DNA from: Synechococcus sp. A15-62
Lineage (GTDB): Bacteria > Cyanobacteriota > Cyanobacteriia > PCC-6307 > Cyanobiaceae
DNA: 64,000 nt
Direction of reading: 5' to 3'
Assembly (NCBI RefSeq): GCF_014280075.1
Contig: NZ_CP047950.1
Span: 1,426,001 to 1,490,000 of the forward strand
Both the position numbers and the translations under genes were made by a program. Of this stretch, positions 1-9,593 are shown piece after piece. The notes beneath the pieces were generated by a model. That model was given only the letters and a program-made list of their open reading frames with translations, searched no databases and was not told the origin of the DNA. Each line of letters begins with the position of its first letter. Within the stretch, counting starts at the first letter, position 1.

Positions 1-345
1 GCAAATAAGAAGCAAAGATATACTAATTTATAGATTGAATGGGTCATATTCTTTTTGAAAAGCAATTTTTCCTATAGGACAAATACTAATGCTTATAACG
101 CGAGTATTCCTTCATTAAAGCTAATAAACAAAAACAAATCTAAATCCAAAACCGGCTTGTAGGTTTATCGTTGGATTCTACTGCTTTGCTTTGCTTTGCT
201 AACACTTTGGTTGATCACGCCAAGTCGGTCGCTAAAGTAAAATAAACAAGAGAAAACCATGTCAGCAAAAAAACTATCTGTATTGGATAAGAAAATATAA
301 GATAATGGCACCAAATTCAATAATATTCGAGGGTTCTTCATTGCT
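1..345. other. AT-rich stretch without a gene
   Basis: No convincing coding region is seen. It contains a short tandem run of TTTGC units near 184-200. The downstream glycosyltransferase begins right after it, so any promoter for that pair would lie here, but I cannot point to clear -35 and -10 boxes in such AT-rich DNA. Confidence 0.5.
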
Positions 346-1185
346 GTGCTAAGTCTTACAATTGCAATACCTGTTCGTAATGAAGAGAAAAATCTTGGAC
401 TTTGTTTGCAAGCAATTGGTAATGGGTTTGCAGACTCCGTCGTTGTAATTGATTCGACAAGTGATGACAAAACAGCAGATATTGCTAATCAGCATAACGT
501 GAAGATAATTGATTTTAAGTGGAATGGCCAATTCCCAAAGAAGCGGAACTGGTTCCTTAGAGAACACAGGCCGAGCACTGACTGGGTATTGTTTCTTGAT
601 GCGGATGAAATCCTGACGCAAAAAGTGAAGCGTGAAATAGCAGTGGCCTTACCAAGATCAACACACCAAGGATATCTACTCAGCTACACGAATTATTTTC
701 TAGGAAAAAGACTCAAAGGTGGTTATCCATTACGGAAAATCGCACTTTTTCGTGTGGGAGAAGTTGAATATGAACGTATCGAGGAAAATCGCTGGTCTCA
801 ATGCGATATGGAAGTACATGAGCATCCGTTGCTGACTGGAACTATGGGTGTAATCCAAAGCCGTATTGACCACCGGGATTATCGAGGAATAGATTCATAC
901 ATAAATAAACATAATGAGTACGCTACATGGGAGGCAAAACGTCTTTTTCATTATCGAAGAACGCAACACACGAATTCAACGTGGAAGCCCCACCAGCGCC
1001 TTAAATACAGTCTCCTCACTTCACCATGGGGCGGACTTGCATTTTTTTTTGGGAGCTTCTTTGGAATGGGAGGGTGGCGTGATGGGTCAATAGGTTTTGC
1101 CTTTTGCCTTTTGAAAGCCTCCTACTTCACTCAAATCGCCTGTAAATTACGCGAGCTAGAGTTAAAAGGAAAGGAGATTGCGTAG
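346..1185 (+). CDS. Glycosyltransferase family 2
   Basis: This 279-residue protein opens with the GT2 nucleotide-sugar fold (IAIPVRNEEKN near residues 6-16). It has the metal-binding D-x-D type motif LDADE at about residues 84-88, typical of inverting GT-A enzymes that add a sugar to a lipid-linked or LPS acceptor. A C-terminal hydrophobic stretch (GGLAFFFGSFFGMGG) suggests membrane association. The start is a GTG because the GT2 beta strand follows at once. The next glycosyltransferase overlaps its stop codon by one base, so the two are probably translated together. The family is clear; donor and acceptor are unknown. Confidence 0.85.
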   Translation: MLSLTIAIPVRNEEKNLGLCLQAIGNGFADSVVVIDSTSDDKTADIANQHNVKIIDFKWNGQFPKKRNWFLREHRPSTDWVLFLDADEILTQKVKREIAVALPRSTHQGYLLSYTNYFLGKRLKGGYPLRKIALFRVGEVEYERIEENRWSQCDMEVHEHPLLTGTMGVIQSRIDHRDYRGIDSYINKHNEYATWEAKRLFHYRRTQHTNSTWKPHQRLKYSLLTSPWGGLAFFFGSFFGMGGWRDGSIGFAFCLLKASYFTQIACKLRELELKGKEIA

Positions 1186-2435
1186 TGAAAATTCTTCTAT
1201 ACGGCATAAACTACTCACCAGAATGTGTTGGCATCGGTAAATACAACGATGAATTAACACAATGGTTATCAGCTAAAGGCCATGAAGTTCGTGTAATTAC
1301 AGCTCAGCCTTATTTCCCTGCGTGGAAATTAGCAGTTGGTTATCGGAATCGATACAAACGTGAATTGCATAATGACGTGAAAGTACAACGCTGCCCGCTA
1401 TGGGTGCCGCGTCACCCAAATGGAGTGAAGAGACTTTTGCATTTATGTAGCTTCGCACTATCAAGCCTAGGTCCACTTGCATCACAACTGGCATGGTGCC
1501 CAGACGTAGTTCTTACCATTGCCCCTGCCTTTTTCTGCACACCAGGTGCTCTTTTACTAGGTAATCTCTGTGGCAAACGTACTATCACATGGCTGCATAT
1601 CCAAGATTTTGAACTGGATGCTGCCTTCGAACTTGGATTGCTAAAGGGGCGGCTCTTGCGATACATGGCAGAAGTATGGGAACGTCAAATCCTTCGAAGT
1701 TTTGGCCATGTCAGTAGCATTAGTACTGCTATGGTGGCTAGGCTTAGAGATAAAGGTGTAAAACGACCTAACAGTTATTTATTGCCTAATTGGGTAGATC
1801 TAGATTTTATAAAACCACAATCAGAGACAGACAGGGAAAAGAACACTTATCGACGTAATTTGCTAATTAATAAAGACCAGATAGTGCTGATGTATTCGGG
1901 TTCAATGAACAAAAAGCAGGGTCTTGATTTGCTGGTAAAGGCAATTCATCAACTTTCCGATCTCCCAAATCTTGTCTGGCTACTTGCTGGAGAAGGTCCG
2001 ACAAAAGAAGAATTGGTTACTGCCACAATTGGGCTGCCTCAGGTTCACCATTTGCCCTTGCAACCAAAGGAAAGCCTAGACGAATGGCTAAATGCCGCAG
2101 ATATTCATTTGCTGCCCCAGAAGTCTGAAGCAGCTGATTTAGTTTTACCGTCTAAACTGTTAGGGATTATCGCCAGTGGGCGGCCTGTTGTCGCTACATC
2201 CACACCGGGTAGCGAACTTGCCTGTATCGCTGGCAAAACTGGGTTTTGTGTCGAACCTGACGATGTAACAGCATTTTCCGCATGTATTCGAAAATTAGTT
2301 ACTGATAGTAAATTAAGGCTACATCTGGGCAAATGTGCCAGGAATATCGCTGAACAACATTTTGAGAAAGATATAATTCTTGGGCACCTTGAGCAAGAAC
2401 TAACAAAATTAATTTCATACAACCAGGCCAATTAA
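1185..2435 (+). CDS. WcaI-like glycosyltransferase (GT4)
   Basis: This 416-residue GT-B enzyme begins MKILLYGINYSPE, like colanic acid glycosyltransferase WcaI and relatives. The C-terminal donor-binding half carries YSGSMNKKQGLDLL and LLPQKSEAADLVLPSKLL, followed by GRPVVAT, the usual GT4 sugar-nucleotide region. Such enzymes add a hexose or fucose residue to a growing exopolysaccharide repeat unit at the cytoplasmic face of the inner membrane. The GTG start overlaps the preceding TAG by one base. The exact sugar is not readable from sequence. Confidence 0.85.
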   Translation: MKILLYGINYSPECVGIGKYNDELTQWLSAKGHEVRVITAQPYFPAWKLAVGYRNRYKRELHNDVKVQRCPLWVPRHPNGVKRLLHLCSFALSSLGPLASQLAWCPDVVLTIAPAFFCTPGALLLGNLCGKRTITWLHIQDFELDAAFELGLLKGRLLRYMAEVWERQILRSFGHVSSISTAMVARLRDKGVKRPNSYLLPNWVDLDFIKPQSETDREKNTYRRNLLINKDQIVLMYSGSMNKKQGLDLLVKAIHQLSDLPNLVWLLAGEGPTKEELVTATIGLPQVHHLPLQPKESLDEWLNAADIHLLPQKSEAADLVLPSKLLGIIASGRPVVATSTPGSELACIAGKTGFCVEPDDVTAFSACIRKLVTDSKLRLHLGKCARNIAEQHFEKDIILGHLEQELTKLISYNQAN

Positions 2436-2744
2436 CACACCATATTTTACAAAACGATGGATATGCAAATATAACAATACGTCTACATGCAGGAAATAAG
2501 GCCGCTGAAGAAAAATTTAGTATAGCGGAATGTTCACAACTCAACGAATAAATTGACAGCAATTATGAATAGTGATTGGTATAATCAAAGGTGCAGAAGT
2601 GAAGGCCATCAAAAATCAGTATAATTGGAAGATTAAAGGAAAAAAACAACGATAAACAAAAGAGACAGAGAAATATAAAAGATAGATAAGCTCACATAGA
2701 AAACAAGCGAAGTGGAAAGAAAGAAAGTAGATGATATGAAATTC
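2436..2744. other. Intergenic, between convergent genes
   Basis: AT-rich DNA between two converging transcription units. I see neither a credible gene nor a strong hairpin with a T-tract, although a terminator would be expected here. Confidence 0.5.
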
Positions 2745-3512
2745 CTAACGACGAAGCCTTCGCATAAGGCTTCTCACAAAAGGCATCATGGACAAAGGTA
2801 TAAGTGAAGCAATGGAACGAGTGACAATTGAAGAAATTGAGGAACGTTGTAAATATAAATAAGGATGGACACAATTCATAAATTCGATATGATCAATAGG
2901 ATTGATACCTGCTTGAACGAGTACATTATGAAGAGAACTAGAAGTACTTACATAAAGAAATGTATTTTGACGGTAGCAAAAGTCAACTGATGAATTGCCC
3001 CAGAAGAAAGGGCGGAATAAATCAAAAGGAACAAAACCAAAATGAAGAAATTTGAGGGCCCAATAGCTGTGGAGTTGCTCATTTATATGATTGTCCCCAC
3101 CTTGATTAGAAAAAGCTGCACTGAAGAGTACAACATCTGAAAGACTGGTTAAAAACTCGACAAAATTGTCAGAGGATGATTCTGGTAAATGCTCAGCAAC
3201 CTCGAGGGACATCGCAAGGTCCCAATCAGAATCAACAGGAAAGGAAGGTTGGGATAAGTCAGTTGGATAGAACTTAATCGTATTAGAAAGCATTTTTTTC
3301 TGTGAATTCCAAACTCCGTCTAATCCGACACATCTAGTTGCACCATGCTCTTCAAAAGCTTTAAGCCAAGTACCACGACCACAGCCAACATCAATGATTG
3401 AGGAAGGCCTAAAGTATTTTAATAAATGGAAAATATAAATATTTGCAGACTCATAAGATCGAGCAACTTGATCATCATAGAAAAATTCATCGTAAAGAAA
3501 AGAATTGTTCAT
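2745..3512 (-). CDS. SAM-dependent methyltransferase (class I)
   Basis: This 255-residue protein has the SAM-binding glycine-rich loop DVGCGRGTW at residues 41-49 and a motif-II-like acidic region (DWDLAMSLEVAEHLPE), as in Methyltransf_11/23 type enzymes. In glycan loci such proteins commonly methylate a sugar of the repeat unit or cap the chain. It is the last gene of a minus-strand run that includes an acetyltransferase 8 bp upstream and two GT4 enzymes. Substrate is inferred from neighbours only. Confidence 0.8.
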   Translation of the reverse strand: MNNSFLYDEFFYDDQVARSYESANIYIFHLLKYFRPSSIIDVGCGRGTWLKAFEEHGATRCVGLDGVWNSQKKMLSNTIKFYPTDLSQPSFPVDSDWDLAMSLEVAEHLPESSSDNFVEFLTSLSDVVLFSAAFSNQGGDNHINEQLHSYWALKFLHFGFVPFDLFRPFFWGNSSVDFCYRQNTFLYVSTSSSLHNVLVQAGINPIDHIEFMNCVHPYLYLQRSSISSIVTRSIASLIPLSMMPFVRSLMRRLRR

Positions 3513-3520
3513 GGTGGAAA

Positions 3521-4072
3521 TTAGGAATTTAAGATACGAGCAGGGTTACCAACAACAGTTGATCTTGGTGGAACATTTTTGCTTACAACAGAGCATGCAC
3601 CTACAACAGCTCCTTCACCAATAATGATACCAGGAAGAATAAATGCTCTAGCACCTATAAATGCACCAGAGCAAATAGTAATGGGCCTAGTGAGAAGAGA
3701 CATAGAGGGATCATTGAAATCGTGAGTAGCAGTACAAACATATACCTCCTGTGCAACACAAGCATCGGAATGAACCTCAATATGACCTAAACAGTACAAA
3801 TGAGAACGGTCGCCAATGCTGGAATTGGAATGCAAGATTAAATTCCAGGGATGCTCAATTCGAGCACGTTGATGGACAAACGGTCTGCCAAAAATGACCG
3901 CTCCAAAACAGCGCAAAACGAATAGACGCCAGAGGTAGAAATGTTTTGGAGTCCAACTGCACAATAGAGGCCAACAATACTCCCACAAGAGCATTCTCAA
4001 ACGATACTGAAAAGTCCAAGGGCTGGAAAGTCTCGAAACCTGAAAGTATTTTTTAGTCATCAAAGAAATCAA
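3521..4072 (-). CDS. WcaF-like sugar O-acetyltransferase
   Basis: This 183-residue left-handed beta-helix acyltransferase has a run of hexapeptide repeats ([15 protein letters not shown] through [15 protein letters not shown]) and the family ending [13 protein letters not shown]. It resembles putative colanic acid acetyltransferases (WcaF and WcaB type) that transfer acetyl from acetyl-CoA to a sugar hydroxyl. Its start overlaps the stop of the upstream GT4 gene by 4 nt, so they are co-translated. The acceptor sugar is unknown. Confidence 0.82.
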   Translation of the reverse strand: MISLMTKKYFQVSRLSSPWTFQYRLRMLLWEYCWPLLCSWTPKHFYLWRLFVLRCFGAVIFGRPFVHQRARIEHPWNLILHSNSSIGDRSHLYCLGHIEVHSDACVAQEVYVCTATHDFNDPSMSLLTRPITICSGAFIGARAFILPGIIIGEGAVVGACSVVSKNVPPRSTVVGNPARILNS

Positions 4073-5202
4073 ATAAGTGGTTGATTAAGCATTTGATCAA
4101 AACATTGCAAGAATTCGTGAGCAACATTTTGAGGGTGATGTCTAATCGTGGATAAACGTGCAGATGTAGCCAAAGTAGATAAATACTCGGGACGATTAGT
4201 AAGAGAAATGATTGCTTGGGCTAATTCAAGCACTGGATCTGATACTTTATGATTAAAGATAATCCCATTTTTAAACGGCTCAATATAGTCCCGAAAACAT
4301 TCTAAATTGCTAACAATAGGAACGGCACCGTTAGCCATTGCCTCCAATGGTGCAACAGGTAAAGCTTCACCATACTCCGCGAGGGAAGGATATACAAATA
4401 TTGCCGACCGTTGATAGTGAGCTATCAATTCATCTTGATCATAAATAGGGCCGAGCCACTCAATAGAAAACTTTGAGGAGAAATAGGGATTGATTAGAGA
4501 TTCAAGCCAGTGTTCGCCTCCTCCACCCGAACTAATTTCAGCTGGACCTACTAAGCGAAGAGACCAATCGGTGAGCCCTAATTTAGAAGCATGAATAAAA
4601 GAGTCAATCAAAAGCGAGATACCTTTTTCAGGGTGCATTCGTCCACAATATAGAATAACATTTTCCTTTGGAGGAACAGGAAATTCAGAAGGAGAAAATG
4701 GAAGTGGATTAAGTATTTTTTCGACCATATTTAGCCTATCAGGCACTTCATTATTAATGGCGCGAAACACTGATGTACTACATGCACGAAGGCAACAAGA
4801 ATTCCTGTACAAACGCATTTGCCCCTTGGGCATTCGTTCCACACTCACCATTATTCGGCCAAAACGGGATTGATTGGAAGAAGCTAATAGTGGCATCCAG
4901 AATGTATTGGTAATAAGAATATCAGCATCTGGAAGTTTACATAAAGCTCTTCGCGAATAAAGAAAATCAAGAGCCTTTAATCGCAATCTACCAGACGGAA
5001 TATCGTAACCCTTAATTCGAATATGATGCACACCATCAATGTATTCATCATCTGGGAGACCTGGAAAGGAACGAGATATATGAAAAACATGGTGACCAAG
5101 TTTACTGAACTCTTTACCGAGTTGAAACCATAGTTTTTCAACTGCACCACCACGTAATGGAGGTACAGGGAGAAAAGCACCTTGCAGTATTGTAATTCGC
5201 AT
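4069..5202 (-). CDS. Glycosyltransferase family 4
   Basis: This is a 377-residue GT-B enzyme. The N-terminal acceptor domain starts [15 protein letters not shown]. The C-terminal domain has [17 protein letters not shown] and the E-x7-E retaining-GT motif in [19 protein letters not shown]. It lies in a tight minus-strand cluster, 2 bp from the upstream GT4 and overlapping the downstream acetyltransferase by 4 nt. It probably adds one sugar of the repeat unit; specificity cannot be read. Confidence 0.87.
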   Translation of the reverse strand: MRITILQGAFLPVPPLRGGAVEKLWFQLGKEFSKLGHHVFHISRSFPGLPDDEYIDGVHHIRIKGYDIPSGRLRLKALDFLYSRRALCKLPDADILITNTFWMPLLASSNQSRFGRIMVSVERMPKGQMRLYRNSCCLRACSTSVFRAINNEVPDRLNMVEKILNPLPFSPSEFPVPPKENVILYCGRMHPEKGISLLIDSFIHASKLGLTDWSLRLVGPAEISSGGGGEHWLESLINPYFSSKFSIEWLGPIYDQDELIAHYQRSAIFVYPSLAEYGEALPVAPLEAMANGAVPIVSNLECFRDYIEPFKNGIIFNHKVSDPVLELAQAIISLTNRPEYLSTLATSARLSTIRHHPQNVAHEFLQCFDQMLNQPLI

Positions 5203-5204
5203 AA

Positions 5205-6359
5205 TTAGTTAAGTTCTGCTTTAAGGATAGAAACAAGATTGCCTGCAACAGAGGCAAAGTTAAACATAGAGTCAAATAAATCGATAGAATTGCGACTCAT
5301 CTGCACACGAGAACTGTATGACATCTGAAGCCAATGGTGGAGAGCAGCTTTTGTCCCTTCAACAGTCGGAGAGTGAACGATTCCTGCACATGCAGAGGCA
5401 ACATCAGGTGCAATATTCACAGAATCAGAAATAGAAACAGGTAAGCCACAGGCCAATGATTCAGCAACCACAATGCCAAAGTTTTCCTGATATGACGGCA
5501 AACAAAACAGCTCAGCACTGCGAAAGGCACCCCACTTAAGATCACCAGATAACATCCCAGTCCAAGTAATACGATCAGCAATACCTAATGCATTTGCTCT
5601 GAGAGTTAAGTCTCCCTGCAAACCAACCTGATCGGGTCCAGCAATAACCAGATGCAATGCCGAATTGCTAGAAGCAACGGAGGAAAAGGCATCCAACAAG
5701 AGATCAATACCTTTTTTGGGGTGGATACGGCTTAGAAATAGCAAAAGACGCTTGTCTGATAGATGAGGAAAATGATTAAGAAACACTTCTCGTTGTAAAG
5801 CTGCTTCAGAAGGGGGTATTGACGTACCAAATCCCACAACCTCTTCATTAGCTCGATACAGGGAGAAAGACTGTTTTGCAAGAAGCCGCTCTTGTTCAGT
5901 AGTAAAAAGTACCGCTGAGGCATCCCGTAAAACTCGATAGTCGGCCCAAGGCCAGTAACACCATTTCTTCAGGTGTTTAAGCGGATAAGCATGCTTAAAC
6001 CAAGGATCAAGCATACCGTGCGGATAAACAAAATAAGGAATACCAGTAGATCTCAGCGCCCTCCACGTGGCAAACGCGTGATATTGCCAAAGCCCCTCAA
6101 TGATGACGCAATCGTGTTGTTGCGCTATTGCGCGAATGCAGTCTGGAAGATTTCTACGATACCCATAGCTACCCAAAACAGGGCCTAGACCCTTTGAATG
6201 GAAAGTCTGGCCTTGCAACCAAGGAGAATCAGGCGAATCAAGACTTGCAACAGTGGTATCAATGCCAAGTGCCGTAAGGTGAGATGTGATTTGACGAATT
6301 CCCTCAGCTGGCCCACCACCAATCGGATCTAGCGAGCGAATTATGCGGAGAAGCTTCAA
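5205..6359 (-). CDS. Glycosyltransferase family 4
   Basis: A 384-residue GT-B enzyme starting MKLLRIIRSLDPIGGGPAEG, a loop typical of GT4 acceptor domains. The donor domain has FLSRIHPKKGIDLLLDAF and the E-x7-E region NFGIVVAESLACGLPV. It is the first gene of the four-gene minus-strand run ending at 2745. A 445-bp gap separates it from the next gene upstream, so the promoter of the run should lie there. Confidence 0.87.
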   Translation of the reverse strand: MKLLRIIRSLDPIGGGPAEGIRQITSHLTALGIDTTVASLDSPDSPWLQGQTFHSKGLGPVLGSYGYRRNLPDCIRAIAQQHDCVIIEGLWQYHAFATWRALRSTGIPYFVYPHGMLDPWFKHAYPLKHLKKWCYWPWADYRVLRDASAVLFTTEQERLLAKQSFSLYRANEEVVGFGTSIPPSEAALQREVFLNHFPHLSDKRLLLFLSRIHPKKGIDLLLDAFSSVASSNSALHLVIAGPDQVGLQGDLTLRANALGIADRITWTGMLSGDLKWGAFRSAELFCLPSYQENFGIVVAESLACGLPVSISDSVNIAPDVASACAGIVHSPTVEGTKAALHHWLQMSYSSRVQMSRNSIDLFDSMFNFASVAGNLVSILKAELN

Positions 6360-6804
6360 AGGAGCATAACTTTATATATCAAGATAGGCCATATTTACGA
6401 TGCAACTGTTAAAAAAATATTGACATGAAGGGTGCTGGTTTAAGCATATCAAAGAAGAAAGAAAGCAGAAAAAGAAGAATCTCTGTAAATATCAACCGAT
6501 CACAAATGAAGGGGCACCCTCAATAAAGAGAATAAAGAAATGAGAAACATAGAAATAAGCACTATAACGAATCAAATAATCTAAGATTTAAGGGCTGAAT
6601 AGAAATAATTGACAAAGAATTAAGGGCTATTTATCTGTAAAATGATTGATGTAAAAGCAATAATATATCAACAGCTGGCAATGCAAGAGCAGGGCATTAA
6701 TCGGATTATAAGGTGGCAAGAAACGGTAACATCCGATAGATTGACGGAAAACCTAGGAGAGGGAATTGATTCTCAAGCAGAACTAAAGGCAGATTTTGCA
6801 AGTA
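6360..6804. other. AT-rich gap, no gene seen
   Basis: A non-coding stretch with many stops in all frames. It would hold the promoter for the minus-strand genes below 6359 and the 3' end of the unit ending at 6805. I see no clear terminator hairpin and no RNA gene. Confidence 0.5.
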
Positions 6805-7839
6805 CTAAATAGAGGAAAAGCCATAGAACGATTTACAAGCATCGATCAAAACAGATAAATATTGCCCACCAATAAAGTTCGAGGTATGATGTAATAAATG
6901 ATGTTGTACATTAGAACGTAATTGTTGTCTAAGACTTTCATCATCAACAAGCAACTGAAGCTTTTGATTCAAATCATTTTGATTACCCTTTATAAACTGA
7001 AAGCCAGCTGATCCGATAGCATCAGGCAACCCACCACCATCAGAAACTAACATCGCACAGCCACAAGCCATTCCCTCAAGAGCTACAACACCGAAAGGTT
7101 CATTCCATCGAGAAGGAATAACCATTATCTCATGTTGATTTAATTCTTCAACCAGAATGTCTCCTTTTAAAAAGCCCTTAAAATTGACATAAGGTTCTAG
7201 ATCGTAGCTTAAAGAAAGATTTTCAAGAAAGGTTCTTTGGGGGCCATCTCCAATAATCGTTAAAGACCAGTCTCTATTTTTCAAAGTTGAAAAAGCATTC
7301 AGAAGCATGTCTGCTCCCTTATCAGAAACTAGTCGACCTAAAAATACAATAGATTTTTTCCTAACAGCATCCGAGGTTACACGAAAGAGTTTATCATCAT
7401 AGGGATTACCAATAACAAGGGATCTTGGATGGGAATCCTGTTTTACAGCATCACTACAGGCAATAGTCCGTGTAGCGAGACGAAGGGACAGTAATTTTAA
7501 TAAGTGAATAAATGATCTTTTTGAATCAATAGAACGAATCCACGTTTGTAAGCCAATAACAACTGGTTTCTTAACTAGCAAAAGAGGCCAAAGTCGCCTA
7601 ACCTCCAAGTTGTTCTGTAAAATAATGTCAGCCCAACTATAAATATGCAGAAGATCTTTATTAGATGGATTTCTATGCACCGAAAAATTAAAATTGTCAT
7701 CAAATTCATTACATACTGAACCCGTAACGACACGGACTTGGTGACCTTCTCCAACAAAAAAATTGGCAAGGACCTCAGTAATTGTCTCTATACCACCTAT
7801 GTCAGGATAAAAACGATGCGACGTGATAACAATATTCAT
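6805..7839 (-). CDS. Glycosyltransferase family 4
   Basis: This 344-residue GT-B protein begins MNIVITSHRFYPDIGGIET, the classic GT4 N-terminus with the GG acceptor loop. The C-terminal half has FLGRLVSDKGADMLLNAF and the E-x7-E segment EPFGVVALEGMACGCAMLV, followed by GGLPDAIG. It stands alone between two AT-rich gaps of more than 400 bp. Its role is probably one linkage of the surface polysaccharide made by this locus. Confidence 0.87.
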   Translation of the reverse strand: MNIVITSHRFYPDIGGIETITEVLANFFVGEGHQVRVVTGSVCNEFDDNFNFSVHRNPSNKDLLHIYSWADIILQNNLEVRRLWPLLLVKKPVVIGLQTWIRSIDSKRSFIHLLKLLSLRLATRTIACSDAVKQDSHPRSLVIGNPYDDKLFRVTSDAVRKKSIVFLGRLVSDKGADMLLNAFSTLKNRDWSLTIIGDGPQRTFLENLSLSYDLEPYVNFKGFLKGDILVEELNQHEIMVIPSRWNEPFGVVALEGMACGCAMLVSDGGGLPDAIGSAGFQFIKGNQNDLNQKLQLLVDDESLRQQLRSNVQHHLLHHTSNFIGGQYLSVLIDACKSFYGFSSI

Positions 7840-8328
7840 GATAAAAAGAGGTCAGTTTAATAAACGCAAGGCATAAGTTTAATAAGTCCATAATTCAATA
7901 AAGCAAATACTGGTAAATATAATTGGTAGAATATCATCATCGGAAGCACACGAATAAACTGATTAGAAGCACATTAAACGAAATTAAAATCCATGCGCGG
8001 AAGAAAATAAAAAATTAAACCCTAGCATAAAAATTACTTATATACACATCGAGTCGGAGTAAGACAAGTGAAAACATATATCAGATTTATATTAACTCGA
8101 AGTAGTGCTAATTAGAAAGATATATAGGGGCTGACGTGAGATCTACTTCACAGGAACGAAAAAGAAATGATAAGGCAGAGTTCACTTATTAAAAGCATTA
8201 AAATCAAGCAAAAAAAACAAATAATTAGAACGATGATAGATTGACAAGCAAAGAAGTCATAAATAATGCATGAAACAACGAAGGAAAGTCCATTGAAAGA
8301 ATAAAATATCAGAATTAACGTTGATAAA
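7840..8328. other. AT-rich gap, no gene seen
   Basis: Very AT-rich DNA with only short, low-complexity open frames, the longest coding a Leu/Ile/Phe-rich stretch that I consider spurious. No terminator or RNA gene was recognised. Confidence 0.45.
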
Positions 8329-9456
8329 TTACACAGATATATCAAAGATGAATTGCTTTGAAGTCTCCCTTAACTGATCTACATTTGAATTGTAAAGATT
8401 TTGAATGGAAAGTCTTTCTTCAAAGAGTTCATCCATCTGAATATAGTGATGAGCATTATTCTCAATGTGACAAGACTTAGACAACTTTTGAGAAATATTT
8501 GTGATTATTATCGGAAGATTATGTGCAACCATAGCCGCAACTCCACTACTCTTATCTACAAGATGGTCTGGCATTGTAGTAACACCAAAATTAGCCAATT
8601 GAAGAAAACGTGATATTTGAGATTCATGAAGATAGCCATAACGGATAAATTCAAAACAAAAAGGGATTTTCTCTTGTTTGAACTTTAGCCACAAAGCATC
8701 AGCAAATTCACCACAATTTCCCAGTAAACAGAAACGACACAGTTCAATGCCATATTTAGAACGAGCCAAATTGACCCTACGAAAGAATTCTGAGTATCGC
8801 CAAGATGGAGATAAAGTACCAAAGAAAACAAAATTCCAAACATTATCATCCTTCTTAAGGTTTAAGATTTGAGTTACTGGTATATGGGAAAATAAAGGAA
8901 GGACGGTAGATGAAATGCCACAAGCCAAAAGCATATCCCTATAATAGAAGTTTGATACATGAACAACTTGTGGTCTTAATAGTTTAAGTAAATTGATGGT
9001 GATTAGTTTTTGAAAAAGAGATACAAGCCGCTTAATAAGTCCCTTGTCAGGCATTGTCCAAAGCTCATGGGCCATTATATGCCACTTAGTATGATCAACA
9101 AGTTGCATTACTGTCAAAAAAAGATGATAAGGAAGACCTTTGTCATCAAACGAATAAGGAACATATTGCAGAGAAGTAATATTAGGCTTAAAATCATTTA
9201 TGATCTTCTTTAATTGTTTCAGCCTGAATCTCCAAGACAATGAGGAGGAATATCTATAAAAACTATAACCTGCTGATTCATTTACGCAACATGCTGTAAA
9301 ACTTTTGCGTGAAATATACCTATCATTAATTGCCACACATAAGCAAATATGTCCATCCTTGCTAAGTCTTTCAACAAGCAAATGTACATAGTCAGATACG
9401 CCACATTTAGATTGTTCCAAAGAACCTACTAAAAATAATATTTTTTGAGTTGACAT
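8329..9456 (-). CDS. Glycosyltransferase-like protein (GT-B fold)
   Basis: I set the start at the ATG before STQKILFLVGSLE because this gives a normal GT4 N-terminal strand with the loop SKCGVSDYV; an upstream in-frame ATG adds only a hydrophobic, unlikely leader. The C-terminal half contains NFVFFGTLSPSWRYSEF and DKSSGVAAMVAHNLPIIIT, a divergent donor-binding region lacking the standard E-x7-E. It probably takes part in building the surface glycan, but it is more divergent than its neighbours. Confidence 0.68.
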   Translation of the reverse strand: MSTQKILFLVGSLEQSKCGVSDYVHLLVERLSKDGHICLCVAINDRYISRKSFTACCVNESAGYSFYRYSSSLSWRFRLKQLKKIINDFKPNITSLQYVPYSFDDKGLPYHLFLTVMQLVDHTKWHIMAHELWTMPDKGLIKRLVSLFQKLITINLLKLLRPQVVHVSNFYYRDMLLACGISSTVLPLFSHIPVTQILNLKKDDNVWNFVFFGTLSPSWRYSEFFRRVNLARSKYGIELCRFCLLGNCGEFADALWLKFKQEKIPFCFEFIRYGYLHESQISRFLQLANFGVTTMPDHLVDKSSGVAAMVAHNLPIIITNISQKLSKSCHIENNAHHYIQMDELFEERLSIQNLYNSNVDQLRETSKQFIFDISV

Positions 9457-9593
9457 AATTTCAAAGATTTGAAAAAAAAGGACCATCAAAGTTTGTATTT
9501 TATACAATCAATGAGGACGGAATCTAAGAGCAAATATAATTAAGATCTTTAATATTCTATCATAGAAATGACCATAAACAGATTCAAGAATAA

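Noticed and set aside
180-201. TTTGC tandem run as a CRISPR or VNTR
   Set aside because: Only about three short units without spacers; no CRISPR array was seen anywhere in the window.
8148-8328. 65-residue Leu/Ile/Phe-rich minus-strand frame
   Set aside because: Low-complexity reading of AT-rich DNA that overlaps the end of a glycosyltransferase gene.
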